From: Paractinoplanes brasiliensis
GTDB lineage: Bacteria; Actinomycetota; Actinomycetes; Mycobacteriales; Micromonosporaceae
Direction: 5' to 3'
Assembly: GCF_004362215.1 (NCBI RefSeq)
Contig: NZ_SNWR01000001.1
Span: 5,686,001 to 5,750,000 of the forward strand
Length of the DNA: 64,000 bases
This document shows, one piece after another, positions 26,346 through 34,235 of this stretch (position 1 is its first letter; each line of letters begins with the position of its first letter). Below the pieces are notes generated by a model. That model worked only from the letters and a program-made list of their open reading frames with translations. It was not told the origin of the DNA and did no database searches. Both the position numbers and the translations under genes were made by a program.

Positions 26346-27730
26346 TCGTCATCGAGAACGTCGCCGTCGCCACGGTCGACCCCTCCGACACGTATCACGC
26401 AGACGGCCACGTGGTCGTCGGCGACGACGGCCGCATCGCCGCGGTCGGCGCGGGTCCGGCGCCCAGCCTGCCTCGGGTGCGGAACGGAGTCGTGCCGGCG
26501 GCGCCGGGTGACGTTCGCCGGGTCGACGGCGGGGGCTGCCTGGTCACGCCCGGCCTGATCAACACGCATCACCACCTCTATCAGTGGGCGACCCGCGGCC
26601 TGGCCGTCGACGAGACGCTGTTCGGCTGGCTCACCACGCTCTACCCGATCTGGGGCCGGCTCGACGCCGAGGTGGTCGGGGCGGCCGCGGGCGCCGGGCT
26701 GGGCTGGCTGGCGCTCTCCGGGTGCACCACGTCGATGGACCACCACTACGTCTTCCCGCGCGACGGCGGCGACGTGCTGGAGGCCGAGATCGAGGCGGCC
26801 CGGCGGATCGGTCTGCGCTTCCACCCGACGCGCGGCTCGATGGACCTCGGGCGCAAGGACGGCGGGTTGCCGCCCGACAACATCGTCGAGGCCACCGACG
26901 AGGCCCTGCTCGCGACCGAGAAGGCGATCGACCGCTGGCACGACCCGTCACCCGGGTCGATGCTGCGGATCGCGGTCGCGCCGTGTTCGCCGTTCTCGGT
27001 CACCGAACGGCTCATGAGCGAGGCCGCCGAGCTGGCCCGGCGCAAAGGTGTCCGGCTGCACACGCACCTGGCCGAGACCGACGACGAGGAGGACTTCTGC
27101 CGCGAGCGGTTCGGGTGCACGCCGGTCGAGTACGCCGAGCGGCTGGGCTGGCTCGGCGACGACGTGTGGCTGGCCCACGGGGTGCATCTCGACGACTCCG
27201 CGATCGCGAAGCTGGGCGCCACCGGCACGGGCGTGGCGCACTGCCCGAGCTCCAACGCCCGGCTGGGCGCGGGCGCGGCCCGGGTGCGCGAGCTGCTCGA
27301 CCACCGGGTGCCGGTCGGCCTCGGCGTCGACGGGTCGGCCTCGCAGGAAGCGGCTCACCTGGGCGAGGAGTTGAGGCAGGCGCTCTACACGGCCCGGATC
27401 CGGGGCGGCCCTCGCGCCATGAACGCCCGGGAGGCGCTGCGGCTGGGCACGATGGGCGGCGCTCGCTGTCTGGGCCGGCAGGACGAGCTGGGCTCGCTCG
27501 AGACCGGCAAGCTGGCAGATCTCGTCGTGTGGCGGCTCGACGGCCTCGGGCACGCCGGCATCGACGACCGGCTGGCCGCGCTGGTGTTCGGGCCGGCCGC
27601 GCCGGTCGAGCTGGCCCTGGTCGGCGGGCGGCCGGTGGTCGAACGAGCCGAACTGGTGAACGCGGATGCGGACACCCTGGCCGGCGACGCCGTCCGCGCG
27701 CACCGACGACTGGTCGCCGGGGAGCGCTGA
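26342..27730 (+). CDS. 8-oxoguanine deaminase (amidohydrolase family)
   Basis: A 462-residue metal-dependent amidohydrolase of the TrzN/8-oxoguanine deaminase type, which converts 8-oxoguanine to urate. Metal and catalytic motifs are NTHHHLYQW, HTHLAETDDE, LAHGVHLDD and GLGVDGSASQE. The GTG at 26342 overlaps the uricase TGA (GTGA), supporting a shared pathway; a 26333 start lacks this coupling. The last codons and stop form the first copy of a 48-bp tandem array. A guanine deaminase or hydroxyatrazine-type hydrolase is the main alternative; the uricase coupling favours 8-oxoguanine. Confidence 0.88.
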   Translation: MIVIENVAVATVDPSDTYHADGHVVVGDDGRIAAVGAGPAPSLPRVRNGVVPAAPGDVRRVDGGGCLVTPGLINTHHHLYQWATRGLAVDETLFGWLTTLYPIWGRLDAEVVGAAAGAGLGWLALSGCTTSMDHHYVFPRDGGDVLEAEIEAARRIGLRFHPTRGSMDLGRKDGGLPPDNIVEATDEALLATEKAIDRWHDPSPGSMLRIAVAPCSPFSVTERLMSEAAELARRKGVRLHTHLAETDDEEDFCRERFGCTPVEYAERLGWLGDDVWLAHGVHLDDSAIAKLGATGTGVAHCPSSNARLGAGAARVRELLDHRVPVGLGVDGSASQEAAHLGEELRQALYTARIRGGPRAMNAREALRLGTMGGARCLGRQDELGSLETGKLADLVVWRLDGLGHAGIDDRLAALVFGPAAPVELALVGGRPVVERAELVNADADTLAGDAVRAHRRLVAGER

Positions 27731-28020
27731 GCCGGGCGCGTGCCGCCGTACCGACGACTGGTCGCCGGGGAGCGCTGAGCCGGGCGCGTGCCGCCGTACC
27801 GACGACTGGTCGCCGGGGAGCGCTGAGCCGGGCGCGTGCCGCCGTACCGACGACTGGTCGCCGGGGAGCGCTGAGCCGGGCGCGTGCCGCCGCACCGACG
27901 ACTGGTCGCCGGGGAGCGCTGAGCCGGGCGCGTGCCGCCGTACCGACGACCGGTCGCCGGGGAGCGCTGAGCCGGGCGCGTGCCGCCGCACCGACGACTG
28001 GTCGCCGGGAGCGCTGAGCG
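27704..28020. repeat. 48-bp tandem repeat, about 6.6 copies, including the end of the deaminase gene
   Basis: Units starting CGACGACTGGTCGCCGGGGA begin at 27704, 27752, 27800, 27848, 27896, 27944 and 27992. The first contains the last eight codons and the TGA of the deaminase gene, so each unit carries a copy of that gene terminus. The 27731-28271 gene-free stretch holds this array and then an AT-richer promoter-like segment. Confidence 0.95.
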
Positions 28021-28080
28021 GGTCGGGGCTGCCGCACCGGCGTACGGGGAACGGCTGTTACGCCTGGTGACGGCTCGAAT

Positions 28081-28200
28081 GCCCGCCGAATTTAAGGAAT
28101 ATTTAAGTCGCCGGGTGGGGAAAAACGTTATCGGGAATCGGGATCGCGGCGACCTGGGAGGCTTCGGAGGGCAATTCCTAATTCTTTCTTCACGCGTTGA
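28081..28200 (+). promoter_or_regulatory. AT-rich upstream region of the secreted CBM6 protein
   Basis: The segment containing TTTAAGGAATATTTAAG (about 28090-28106), GGGAAAAACG and CCTAATTCTTTCTTCA is visibly lower in GC than anything nearby. It lies between the end of a repeat array and the secreted-protein start at 28272. Regulatory function is inferred from position and composition; no clear -35/-10 pair was assigned. Confidence 0.4.
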
Positions 28201-28271
28201 AACAGCATCCTGACCTCTGCATACTCGCTCTCGAAATGCCCCCGGCACGACCAAGACGAGAGAGCCCGAGA

Positions 28272-29768
28272 ATGCGGACTGACCCACAGCATGTCGCCCC
28301 GCCCGACCCCCGCCGTCGTCGTCGTTCGACCCGCGTCGCCCTCGGTGCGGCAGTGGCTGTGGCACTCGGGGGCAGCGGCGTCTACATCGCCACCGCCAAC
28401 GCCGCCGAGACCGTGGTCCCCGGCCGGCTGCAGGCCGAGGCGTTCTCGGCCCAGTCCGGCGTGCGGATCGAGAACACCAGCGACCGGGACGGCGGCAGGA
28501 ACGTCGGCTGGCTCGCGAACGGCGACTGGCTCCGCTACGACAACGTGACCGTCGGCAGCACGGTCACCGCCCGGATCGCGTCCGACAACACGGCCGGTGG
28601 CTCGATCGAACTGCGGCTCGGCTCGCCGACCGGCACACTGCTCACCACGATCCCGGTGGCGAGGACAGGCGGCTGGCAGAAGTGGGTGACGAGGACCGCC
28701 ACCGTCAAGGCGCCGGCCGGCAAGCAGAAGCTCGTCGCCATCATGACGAGCTCGCAGAAGTCCGACTTCGTGAACATCAACTGGTTCACCGTGGGCGGAG
28801 CGGCAGCCCCGGCAAAGCCTGTCGCAACGCCGTCGTCGAAGCCCACCGCGAAGCCCACGACCGCCCCGGCGACGGCCGCGCCGACGACCACCGCGCCCGC
28901 CGGGAACACCGGCGCCGGATGGATCCCGGTGGACCAGGCCAAGTGGCAGGCCCAGCTGACCCAGTTCAACGCGATGAAGCCCAAGGCGATCACCGGCAAC
29001 CCCGTACGGGTGGCGGAATTCAACGCCTCCTGCACCGTCAGCCACTCCCGAGCCGACGACCCGATCGTCCTGCCGGGTCTGCCGGGTGGCTCACACATGC
29101 ACTCCTTCCTCGGCAACGACGCGACCGACGCCTTCACCACGACCGACACCCTGCTCAACAACGCCGGTTCCAGCTGCAAGCCGCTCCAGGATCGGTCGGC
29201 GTACTGGATCCCGACGCTCTACGAGAACGGCAAGGCGATCGAGCCGCACGGCGTCACCGTCTACTACGGCTCCCGGCTGCCCGACCCGACCAGAACCGTG
29301 CCGTTCCCGCAGGGCTTCCGCATGATCGTGGGCGATGCGAAGAGGCAGGTAGCGACCCCGAAGGGCGCTCACAGCCAGTTCTGGTGCGCCGGAATCGGCG
29401 GCGAGCAGGGCCGCAGCGCCGACGGCAACTGGCCGGTGTGCGCCAAGACCGCCGAACTCACCTTCCAGCTGACCTTCCCCGACTGCTGGGACGGTGTGCA
29501 CCTGGACAGCCCCGACCACAAGTCGCACGTCGGCCCGGCCGACGGGCAGGGCAAATGCAGCGGCAAGTTCCCGGTGGCGATCCCGTCGGTCTCCTTCGTG
29601 ATCGGCTACAAGACCTCGGGTTCCAGCGCCGGCTTCAAGCTGAGCTCTGGCAACGCCAGCTCGATGCACGGCGACGCGTTCTTGGCCTGGGACAACGCCG
29701 CCCTCGGCCACCGGGTCAAGGACTGCATCGTCCAGAAAGCCAAGTGCGACACGTTCGGTAACCACTAA
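28272..29768 (+). CDS. secreted protein with CBM6-like and DUF1996 domains
   Basis: A 498-residue exported protein. The N-terminus has an RRRRRSTR charged stretch, a hydrophobic core and an Ala-rich cleavage region near residue 38. Next comes a CBM6/CBM35-like carbohydrate-binding domain (about 40-165; ENTSDRDGGRNVGWLANGDWL), an Ala/Pro/Thr linker (175-215), and a DUF1996 domain (about 225-495) with SHMHSFLGN, YWIPTLY and FPDCWDGVHLDSPDHKSH. DUF1996 is common in fungi and actinomycetes without a settled activity; the conserved His/Asp hint at a metal site. The ATG at 28272 suits the signal peptide. Tandem hairpins follow the stop. It may act on plant or fungal polysaccharide. Confidence 0.88.
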   Translation: MRTDPQHVAPPDPRRRRRSTRVALGAAVAVALGGSGVYIATANAAETVVPGRLQAEAFSAQSGVRIENTSDRDGGRNVGWLANGDWLRYDNVTVGSTVTARIASDNTAGGSIELRLGSPTGTLLTTIPVARTGGWQKWVTRTATVKAPAGKQKLVAIMTSSQKSDFVNINWFTVGGAAAPAKPVATPSSKPTAKPTTAPATAAPTTTAPAGNTGAGWIPVDQAKWQAQLTQFNAMKPKAITGNPVRVAEFNASCTVSHSRADDPIVLPGLPGGSHMHSFLGNDATDAFTTTDTLLNNAGSSCKPLQDRSAYWIPTLYENGKAIEPHGVTVYYGSRLPDPTRTVPFPQGFRMIVGDAKRQVATPKGAHSQFWCAGIGGEQGRSADGNWPVCAKTAELTFQLTFPDCWDGVHLDSPDHKSHVGPADGQGKCSGKFPVAIPSVSFVIGYKTSGSSAGFKLSSGNASSMHGDAFLAWDNAALGHRVKDCIVQKAKCDTFGNH

Positions 29769-29774
29769 ATTGCC

Positions 29775-29815
29775 GGTGCGGGCGCGCGCTCACCGTCCCC
29801 AGCCGCGCCCGCACC
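29775..29815 (+). terminator. GC-rich hairpin after the CBM6-DUF1996 gene
   Basis: GGTGCGGGCGCG (29775-29786) pairs perfectly with CGCGCCCGCACC (29804-29815), a 12-bp stem with a 17-nt loop beginning 6 nt after the stop codon. There is no T run. It is the first of two hairpins in a row. Confidence 0.6.
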
Positions 29816-29820
29816 CCGAA

Positions 29821-29861
29821 GGCGCGCCCACCTCCGGAGGGACCACGGAGGTGGGCGCGCC
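29821..29861 (+). terminator. strong 16-bp hairpin, second in tandem
   Basis: GGCGCGCCCACCTCCG (29821-29836) and CGGAGGTGGGCGCGCC (29846-29861) form a perfect 16-bp stem with a 9-nt loop. The following bases CTGTTGTCC hold only a few Ts. Position between two genes on the same strand supports termination of the upstream transcript. Confidence 0.75.
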
Positions 29862-29863
29862 TG

Positions 29864-29896
29864 TTGTCCACAGGCACGGCGCGCGGTTTGTCCACA
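29864..29896 (+). promoter_or_regulatory. pair of DnaA-box-like sites upstream of aceB
   Basis: TTGTCCACA occurs exactly at 29864-29872 and 29888-29896, 24 bp apart, just after the tandem terminators and about 75 bp before the malate synthase start. The second copy ends 5 bp before a candidate -35 at 29902. Confidence 0.45.
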
Positions 29897-29901
29897 GCCG
29901 G

Positions 29902-29929
29902 TTGCGAGGCACCCCGGCTCCACTACGGT
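29902..29929 (+). promoter_or_regulatory. candidate promoter of malate synthase
   Basis: TTGCGA (29902-29907) and TACGGT (29924-29929) are separated by 16 bp, similar to actinomycete housekeeping promoters. The predicted transcript would start about 29936, with GAGGGGAG as the RBS before the ATG at 29968. Confidence 0.4.
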
Positions 29930-29967
29930 TTGAGGGGAGCAAGCCGCATCGAGGGGAGCCGTCGACG

Positions 29968-31515
29968 ATGACCGAGATCCTGTCCGACGAGGCCGTGGCG
30001 TTCGTCGCCGAGCTGAACAGGCGTTTCCGCCCGCGACGCGACGAACTTCTGCGGGCCCGGGGCGAGCGCCGGGCCGCGATGGCCGCGGGGGCGTCGCTCG
30101 GCTTCCTGCCCGAGACGGCCGACATCCGCGCCGCCGAGTGGAGCGCGCCGCCCGCCCCGGCCGACCTGCGGGACCGCCGGGTCGAGATCACCGGCCCGAC
30201 CGAGCGCAAGATGACCATCAACGCGCTGAACTCGGGGGCCAAGGTGTGGCTGGCCGACCTGGAGGACGCGAACACCCCGCACTGGTCGAACGTCGTGGAC
30301 GGCCAGCAGAACCTCTACGACGCGATCCGGCGCACCATCACGCTGGAGACCCCGCAGAAGACGTACGAGCTCAAGGGTGGCCCCTACCCGACGATCGTGA
30401 TGCGGCCCCGCGGCTGGCACCTCGACGAACGCCACCTGCCGGTCGACGGTGAGCCGGCCGTGGGCGCGCTGGTCGATTTCGGGCTCTACTTCTTCCACAA
30501 CGCCAAAGAGCTGCTCGAACGCGGCAGCGGGCCGTATTTCTACCTGCCCAAGATGGAGTCCCACAAAGAGGCCGAACTGTGGAACGACGTCTTCACCCAT
30601 GCGCAGGAGGCGCTGGGCATCCCGGTCGGCACGATCCGCGCCACCGTGCTCATCGAGACGATCCCGGCCGCCTTCGAGATGGAGGAAATCCTGTACGCGC
30701 TGCGCCCGCACATCTCCGGGCTCAACGCCGGCCGTTGGGACTACCTGTTCAGCATCATCAAGTACTTCCGGGACAACCCGTCGATGGTGCTGCCCGACCG
30801 TGCCGCGGTGACGATGACCGCGCCGTTCATGCGGGCGTACACGGAATTGCTCGTCTCCACCTGCCACCGCCGCGGCGCGTTCGCGATGGGCGGCATGGCG
30901 GCCTTCATTCCCAGCCGTCGCGACCCCGCCGTCAACGAGGTCGCGCTGGCCAAGGTCCGCGAGGACAAGGAACGTGAGGCCGGCGACGGCTTCGACGGCT
31001 CGTGGGTCGCCCACCCCGACCTGGTGCCGGTCTGCCGCGAGATCTTCGACCGGGTGCTCGGCGACAAACCCAACCAGCTCGACCGGCTGCGGCCCGAGGT
31101 GAAAGTCACCGCCGAACAGCTGCTCGACGTCTCGGCAACCCCGGGCGCGGTCACCGAGGAGGGTCTGCGCAACGACGTCTCGGTCGGCCTGCAGTACCTG
31201 GAGGCGTGGCTGCGCGGCAACGGCGCCGTGGCGATCAACAACCTGATGGAGGACGCGGCCACCGCCGAGATCTCGCGTTCGCAGGTGTGGCAATGGATCC
31301 ACAACGGCGTACGGCTGCCCGACGGCACCGAGATCACCGCCGGCCTCGTCGGCCGGATCGAGGACGAGGAGCTCGTCAAGATCCGCGAGGGGATCGGGGA
31401 CGAGGCGTGGGCGCAGAGCCGCTTCGACGACGCGCGCAAACTGTTCGAACGGGTCGCGCTGGCCGACGACTTCGCCGACTTCCTGACCACCGCCGCCTAC
31501 GACTCGATCGACTGA
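29968..31515 (+). CDS. aceB: malate synthase A
   Basis: A 515-residue enzyme that condenses glyoxylate with acetyl-CoA to malate. Family motifs include KMTINALNSGAKVWLADLED, the MRPRGWHLDE active-site segment, VLIETIPAAFEMEEILYAL and GLNAGRWDYLFS. The ATG at 29968 has GAGGGGAG 9 nt upstream. Its TGA overlaps the ATG of the CitE-like gene (TGATG). Placement between 8-oxoguanine/urate genes and allantoin genes suggests that it disposes of glyoxylate released by ureide breakdown; the glyoxylate shunt is the other possible role, but isocitrate lyase is not in this window. Confidence 0.96.
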   Translation: MTEILSDEAVAFVAELNRRFRPRRDELLRARGERRAAMAAGASLGFLPETADIRAAEWSAPPAPADLRDRRVEITGPTERKMTINALNSGAKVWLADLEDANTPHWSNVVDGQQNLYDAIRRTITLETPQKTYELKGGPYPTIVMRPRGWHLDERHLPVDGEPAVGALVDFGLYFFHNAKELLERGSGPYFYLPKMESHKEAELWNDVFTHAQEALGIPVGTIRATVLIETIPAAFEMEEILYALRPHISGLNAGRWDYLFSIIKYFRDNPSMVLPDRAAVTMTAPFMRAYTELLVSTCHRRGAFAMGGMAAFIPSRRDPAVNEVALAKVREDKEREAGDGFDGSWVAHPDLVPVCREIFDRVLGDKPNQLDRLRPEVKVTAEQLLDVSATPGAVTEEGLRNDVSVGLQYLEAWLRGNGAVAINNLMEDAATAEISRSQVWQWIHNGVRLPDGTEITAGLVGRIEDEELVKIREGIGDEAWAQSRFDDARKLFERVALADDFADFLTTAAYDSID

Positions 31516-32654
31516 TGCGGCTCACCGGCGCCGACTACGACGAGTTCGACGGCCGGCTCGCCGCGCACGACGCGTTCCTCGCGGCGCGCTACCCGGGCGA
31601 GCGGGCCGACCGGCAACCCGTGCACACCGTCTACATCCCCGCCGACCGGCTCGACGGCTTCCGCGAGTGGGGCGCCGAGGCGTTGCGGGCGATGGACGAA
31701 CACGATTTCCCGTGGTCGGTGCCGGGTGTCCGCGAGAAACTGGCGAGCGAGCCGATCGAGGATCTTCGGGTCGACTTCGAGGACGGGTACGGCGTTCGCG
31801 ACGACGATCAGGAGGACGCGGCCGTACGCAAGGCTGCGGCGATCCTGCGTGCCGGCGAACGCCCACCGTTCCTCGGGCTGCGCGTCAAATCGCTCGAACC
31901 CACCACCCGGCGCCGGTCGTTGCGCACCCTCGACCTGTTCCTCGAGTCCTATCAGGACGACAAGTTTCTGCTCACGCTGCCCAAGGTGAGCGGGGCCGAG
32001 CAGGTCGCGGTTTTCGTCTCCGTGCTCGAGAAACTGGAGAACGCGTACGGTCTGGCCGGCGGCGCCCTGCGCTTCGAGATCCAGATCGAGCTGCCGTCGG
32101 CCGTGCTCGCCGCCGACGGCACAGCCACCGTCGCCCGCCTGATCACCGCCGCCGAGGGCCGATGCACAGGCCTGCACTACGGCACTTACGACTACAGCGC
32201 CGCCGCCGGCATAGCCGCCGCCTACCAGGCGATGGATCACCCGGTCGCCGATCACGCCAAGGCCGTCATGCAGGCGGCCGCCGCCCAGACCGGCATCCGA
32301 CTCTCCGACGGCTCCACCAACATCCTGCCCGTCGGTTCCCGCAGCGAGGTGCACGACGCCTGGGCCCTGCACCACCGGCTGGTCGGCCGCTCCCTCGAAC
32401 GCGGCTTCTACCAGGGCTGGGACCTGCACCCGGCCCAGTTGCCGACCCGCTACGCCGCCACCTACACCTTCTTCCGCGCCGGCCGCGACGTCGCCGTGGC
32501 CCGCCTGCGGCGCTACCTGTCCCGCGCCGACAGCGGCATCGCCGACGAACCCGCCACCGCCCGGGCCCTGGCCGCCTACCTGCTACGCGGCCTCAACTGC
32601 GGCGCCCTCGACGACGCTGCCTTCACAAGAGAGGAGCTGCTGAGCTTCCTGTAA
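31515..32654 (+). CDS. CitE/HpcH-like aldolase-fold protein (DUF6986-type)
   Basis: A 379-residue protein of the HpcH/HpaI-CitE TIM-barrel superfamily. Supportive segments are LRVDFEDGYG (metal-binding acid region), LRFEIQIELPSAVL, and GLHYGTYDYSAA. It starts at an ATG sharing its A with the aceB stop (TGATG), so both products are made together. Homologues commonly accompany malate synthase in actinomycetes; the likely chemistry is cleavage or formation of a C-C bond in a glyoxylate- or malyl-like compound, but no substrate is established here. Family naming is from memory. A 78-bp repeat tract follows its stop. Confidence 0.8.
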   Translation: MRLTGADYDEFDGRLAAHDAFLAARYPGERADRQPVHTVYIPADRLDGFREWGAEALRAMDEHDFPWSVPGVREKLASEPIEDLRVDFEDGYGVRDDDQEDAAVRKAAAILRAGERPPFLGLRVKSLEPTTRRRSLRTLDLFLESYQDDKFLLTLPKVSGAEQVAVFVSVLEKLENAYGLAGGALRFEIQIELPSAVLAADGTATVARLITAAEGRCTGLHYGTYDYSAAAGIAAAYQAMDHPVADHAKAVMQAAAAQTGIRLSDGSTNILPVGSRSEVHDAWALHHRLVGRSLERGFYQGWDLHPAQLPTRYAATYTFFRAGRDVAVARLRRYLSRADSGIADEPATARALAAYLLRGLNCGALDDAAFTREELLSFL

Positions 32655-32659
32655 CCGAG

Positions 32660-32966
32660 TGCCGCGAGCCTGTCCCCGGAACGTTCGATGCCGTGGGCGG
32701 AAGCGCAGGCCCAGAAACCGGTTTCCGTTGGCCGGTCGCCGCGAGGGTGTCCGGGGAGTGGTTCGATGCGGTGGGCGGAAGCGCAGGCCCAGAAACCGGT
32801 TTCCGTTGGCCGGTCGCCGCGAGGGTGTCCGGGGAGTGGTTCGATGCGGTGGGCGGAAGCGCAGGCCCAGAAACCGGTTTCCGTTAGCCGGCGGCCGCGA
32901 GCCTGTCCGCGGAACGGTTCCATGCGATGGGTGGAAGAGCAGGCCCAGAAACCGGATTCCGTACGC
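32660..32966. repeat. 78-bp tandem repeat, about four copies
   Basis: The landmark TTCGATG (last copy TTCCATG) recurs at 32684, 32762, 32840 and 32918, exactly 78 bp apart; the middle copies are almost identical. The unit is a multiple of three, which keeps long spurious frames open on both strands. It fills most of the 32655-33160 gene-free interval; the rest shows no gene until the small membrane protein. Confidence 0.92.
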
Positions 32967-33160
32967 CTCGTCGGCCGGGACAACCGCACGGTCGCGAACC
33001 CGCGGTTCCTCGCGACCCAGTCGGTGCGAACGGCCGTAGCGCGTGCTCCGGCCGTGGCGGTGGGTCGCGGCCGGGGTGGAACGGTCAGGAATCGAGAAGC
33101 TTTGCGGCGGCCGCCGGACCTAGCGTGAGCTGCGTTGACAGCGCAAACGGGAGGTTCGGG

Positions 33161-33382
33161 ATGAAGACTTGGGTTCGGCAGATGCATCGGTGGATGGCTG
33201 TTTTGTTCACGGTGACCGTGGTGGGGACGACGGTGGCTCTGACGGTGGGTGGCGAGTCACTGGTGTGGGTGTCGTACACGCCTTTGCTGCCGCTGGCGGT
33301 GCTGTTCTTCTCGGGGATCTACCTTTACGTGCTGCCGTATCGGGCCAAGCGGCGTCACTTGGCAAGCAACCCGGTTACCTGA
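33161..33382 (+). CDS. small membrane protein
   Basis: A 73-residue protein with two transmembrane helices (about residues 11-30 and 38-58) and a basic C-terminus YRAKRRHLAS. It starts MKTWVRQMHRWMAVLF. The ATG at 33161 has GGGAGG (33149-33154) 6 nt upstream, which supports it as real despite its size. Short two-helix proteins of this kind are widespread in actinomycetes with no assigned role. Neighbours give no functional hint. Confidence 0.75.
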   Translation: MKTWVRQMHRWMAVLFTVTVVGTTVALTVGGESLVWVSYTPLLPLAVLFFSGIYLYVLPYRAKRRHLASNPVT

Positions 33383-33506
33383 CCGAGTGAGCGCGGGAAC
33401 AGCAGGGCCGGGGGAGAATCCGCGGATGGGATCCGGCCGGCCCCGCGCCGTCGTCATCCGGCGGGCAACCCGGTTACCCGACCTAGTGAGGGCCGAGCCG
33501 CCGCCG

Positions 33507-33830
33507 TTACTTGGCGGGTAGCTCGGTGGCGTGATCCAGCGCGGCCGTGAGCCAGGAGTCGAGCGTGGCGTCGTCGAGGTGGTCGGCGGCTACGAGAATC
33601 CAGTTCTTCATCGAGCGGCCGCCCACCTCGAACTGGCGCACGCCGGGTCGGGTCAGGGCCGCGGTGATGTCGGCGGGGTCCAGGCGCACGATCAGCTCGT
33701 CGCCGGAGACGCCCACGGTCATGTTGCCGTTGGTGAAGAAGGCCAGCCCGCCGAACATCTTGCGTTCGGTGATCGCCGGGTCGGTCAGACGTTCGCGAAG
33801 GCGTTGGGCCAGAACCTCGTCGTAGGCCAT
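33507..33830 (-). CDS. TfoX N-terminal domain protein
   Basis: A 107-residue protein with the hallmark TfoX/Sxy N-terminal motif KMFGGLAFFTNGNM and the GVSGDELIVRL strand. In gamma-proteobacteria full TfoX regulates competence; stand-alone N-domains in actinomycetes are of unknown function. The ATG at 33830 begins MAYDEVL. It lies downstream of, and convergent with, the small membrane protein, and upstream it meets a 30-bp repeat tract. Confidence 0.85.
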   Translation of the reverse strand: MAYDEVLAQRLRERLTDPAITERKMFGGLAFFTNGNMTVGVSGDELIVRLDPADITAALTRPGVRQFEVGGRSMKNWILVAADHLDDATLDSWLTAALDHATELPAK

Positions 33831-33870
33831 GCCCAGCAACCTACCGGGCATGGCGGCGATCCGGGCTCCC

Positions 33871-34050
33871 CGGAGTGGTGTGGCGGTGGTGTGGGCTGCC
33901 GGGAGTGGTGTGGCGGTGGTGTGGGCTGCCGGGAGTGGTGTGGCGGTGGTGTGGGCTGCCGGGAGTGGTGTGGCGGTGGTGTGGGCTGCCCGGAGTGGTG
34001 TGGCGGTGGTCTGGGCTGCCCGGAGTGGTGTGGCGGTGGTCTGGGCTGCC
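33871..34050. repeat. 30-bp tandem repeat, six copies
   Basis: Six contiguous 30-bp units containing GAGTGGTGTGGCGGTGGT run from 33871 to 34050 with one to three changes each. A looser repeat containing GGTCGCGTTGCTGGCTG follows to about 34255, reaching into the last codons of the allantoicase gene. This accounts for the 33831-34235 gene-free stretch. Confidence 0.93.
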
Positions 34051-34235
34051 GGGAACGGCGTGGTGGCGCGACTGGGCCCCGGAGCGGTTCGGCCGCGGAA
34101 CTGCGCTCGAAACGGTGTGACCGCGGGTGTGGCACCCGGATCGGGTGTGGTCGCGTTGCTGGCTGGCTGGCTGGCCGGTCCGGGGAGGGGGTGGTCGCGT
34201 TGCTGGCTGCCCGGACCAGAAACGGTGTGGTCGCG

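Noticed and set aside
27666..28070. 134-codon open frame through the 48-bp array
   Set aside because: It only exists because the unit is a multiple of three; codons are the repeat translated.
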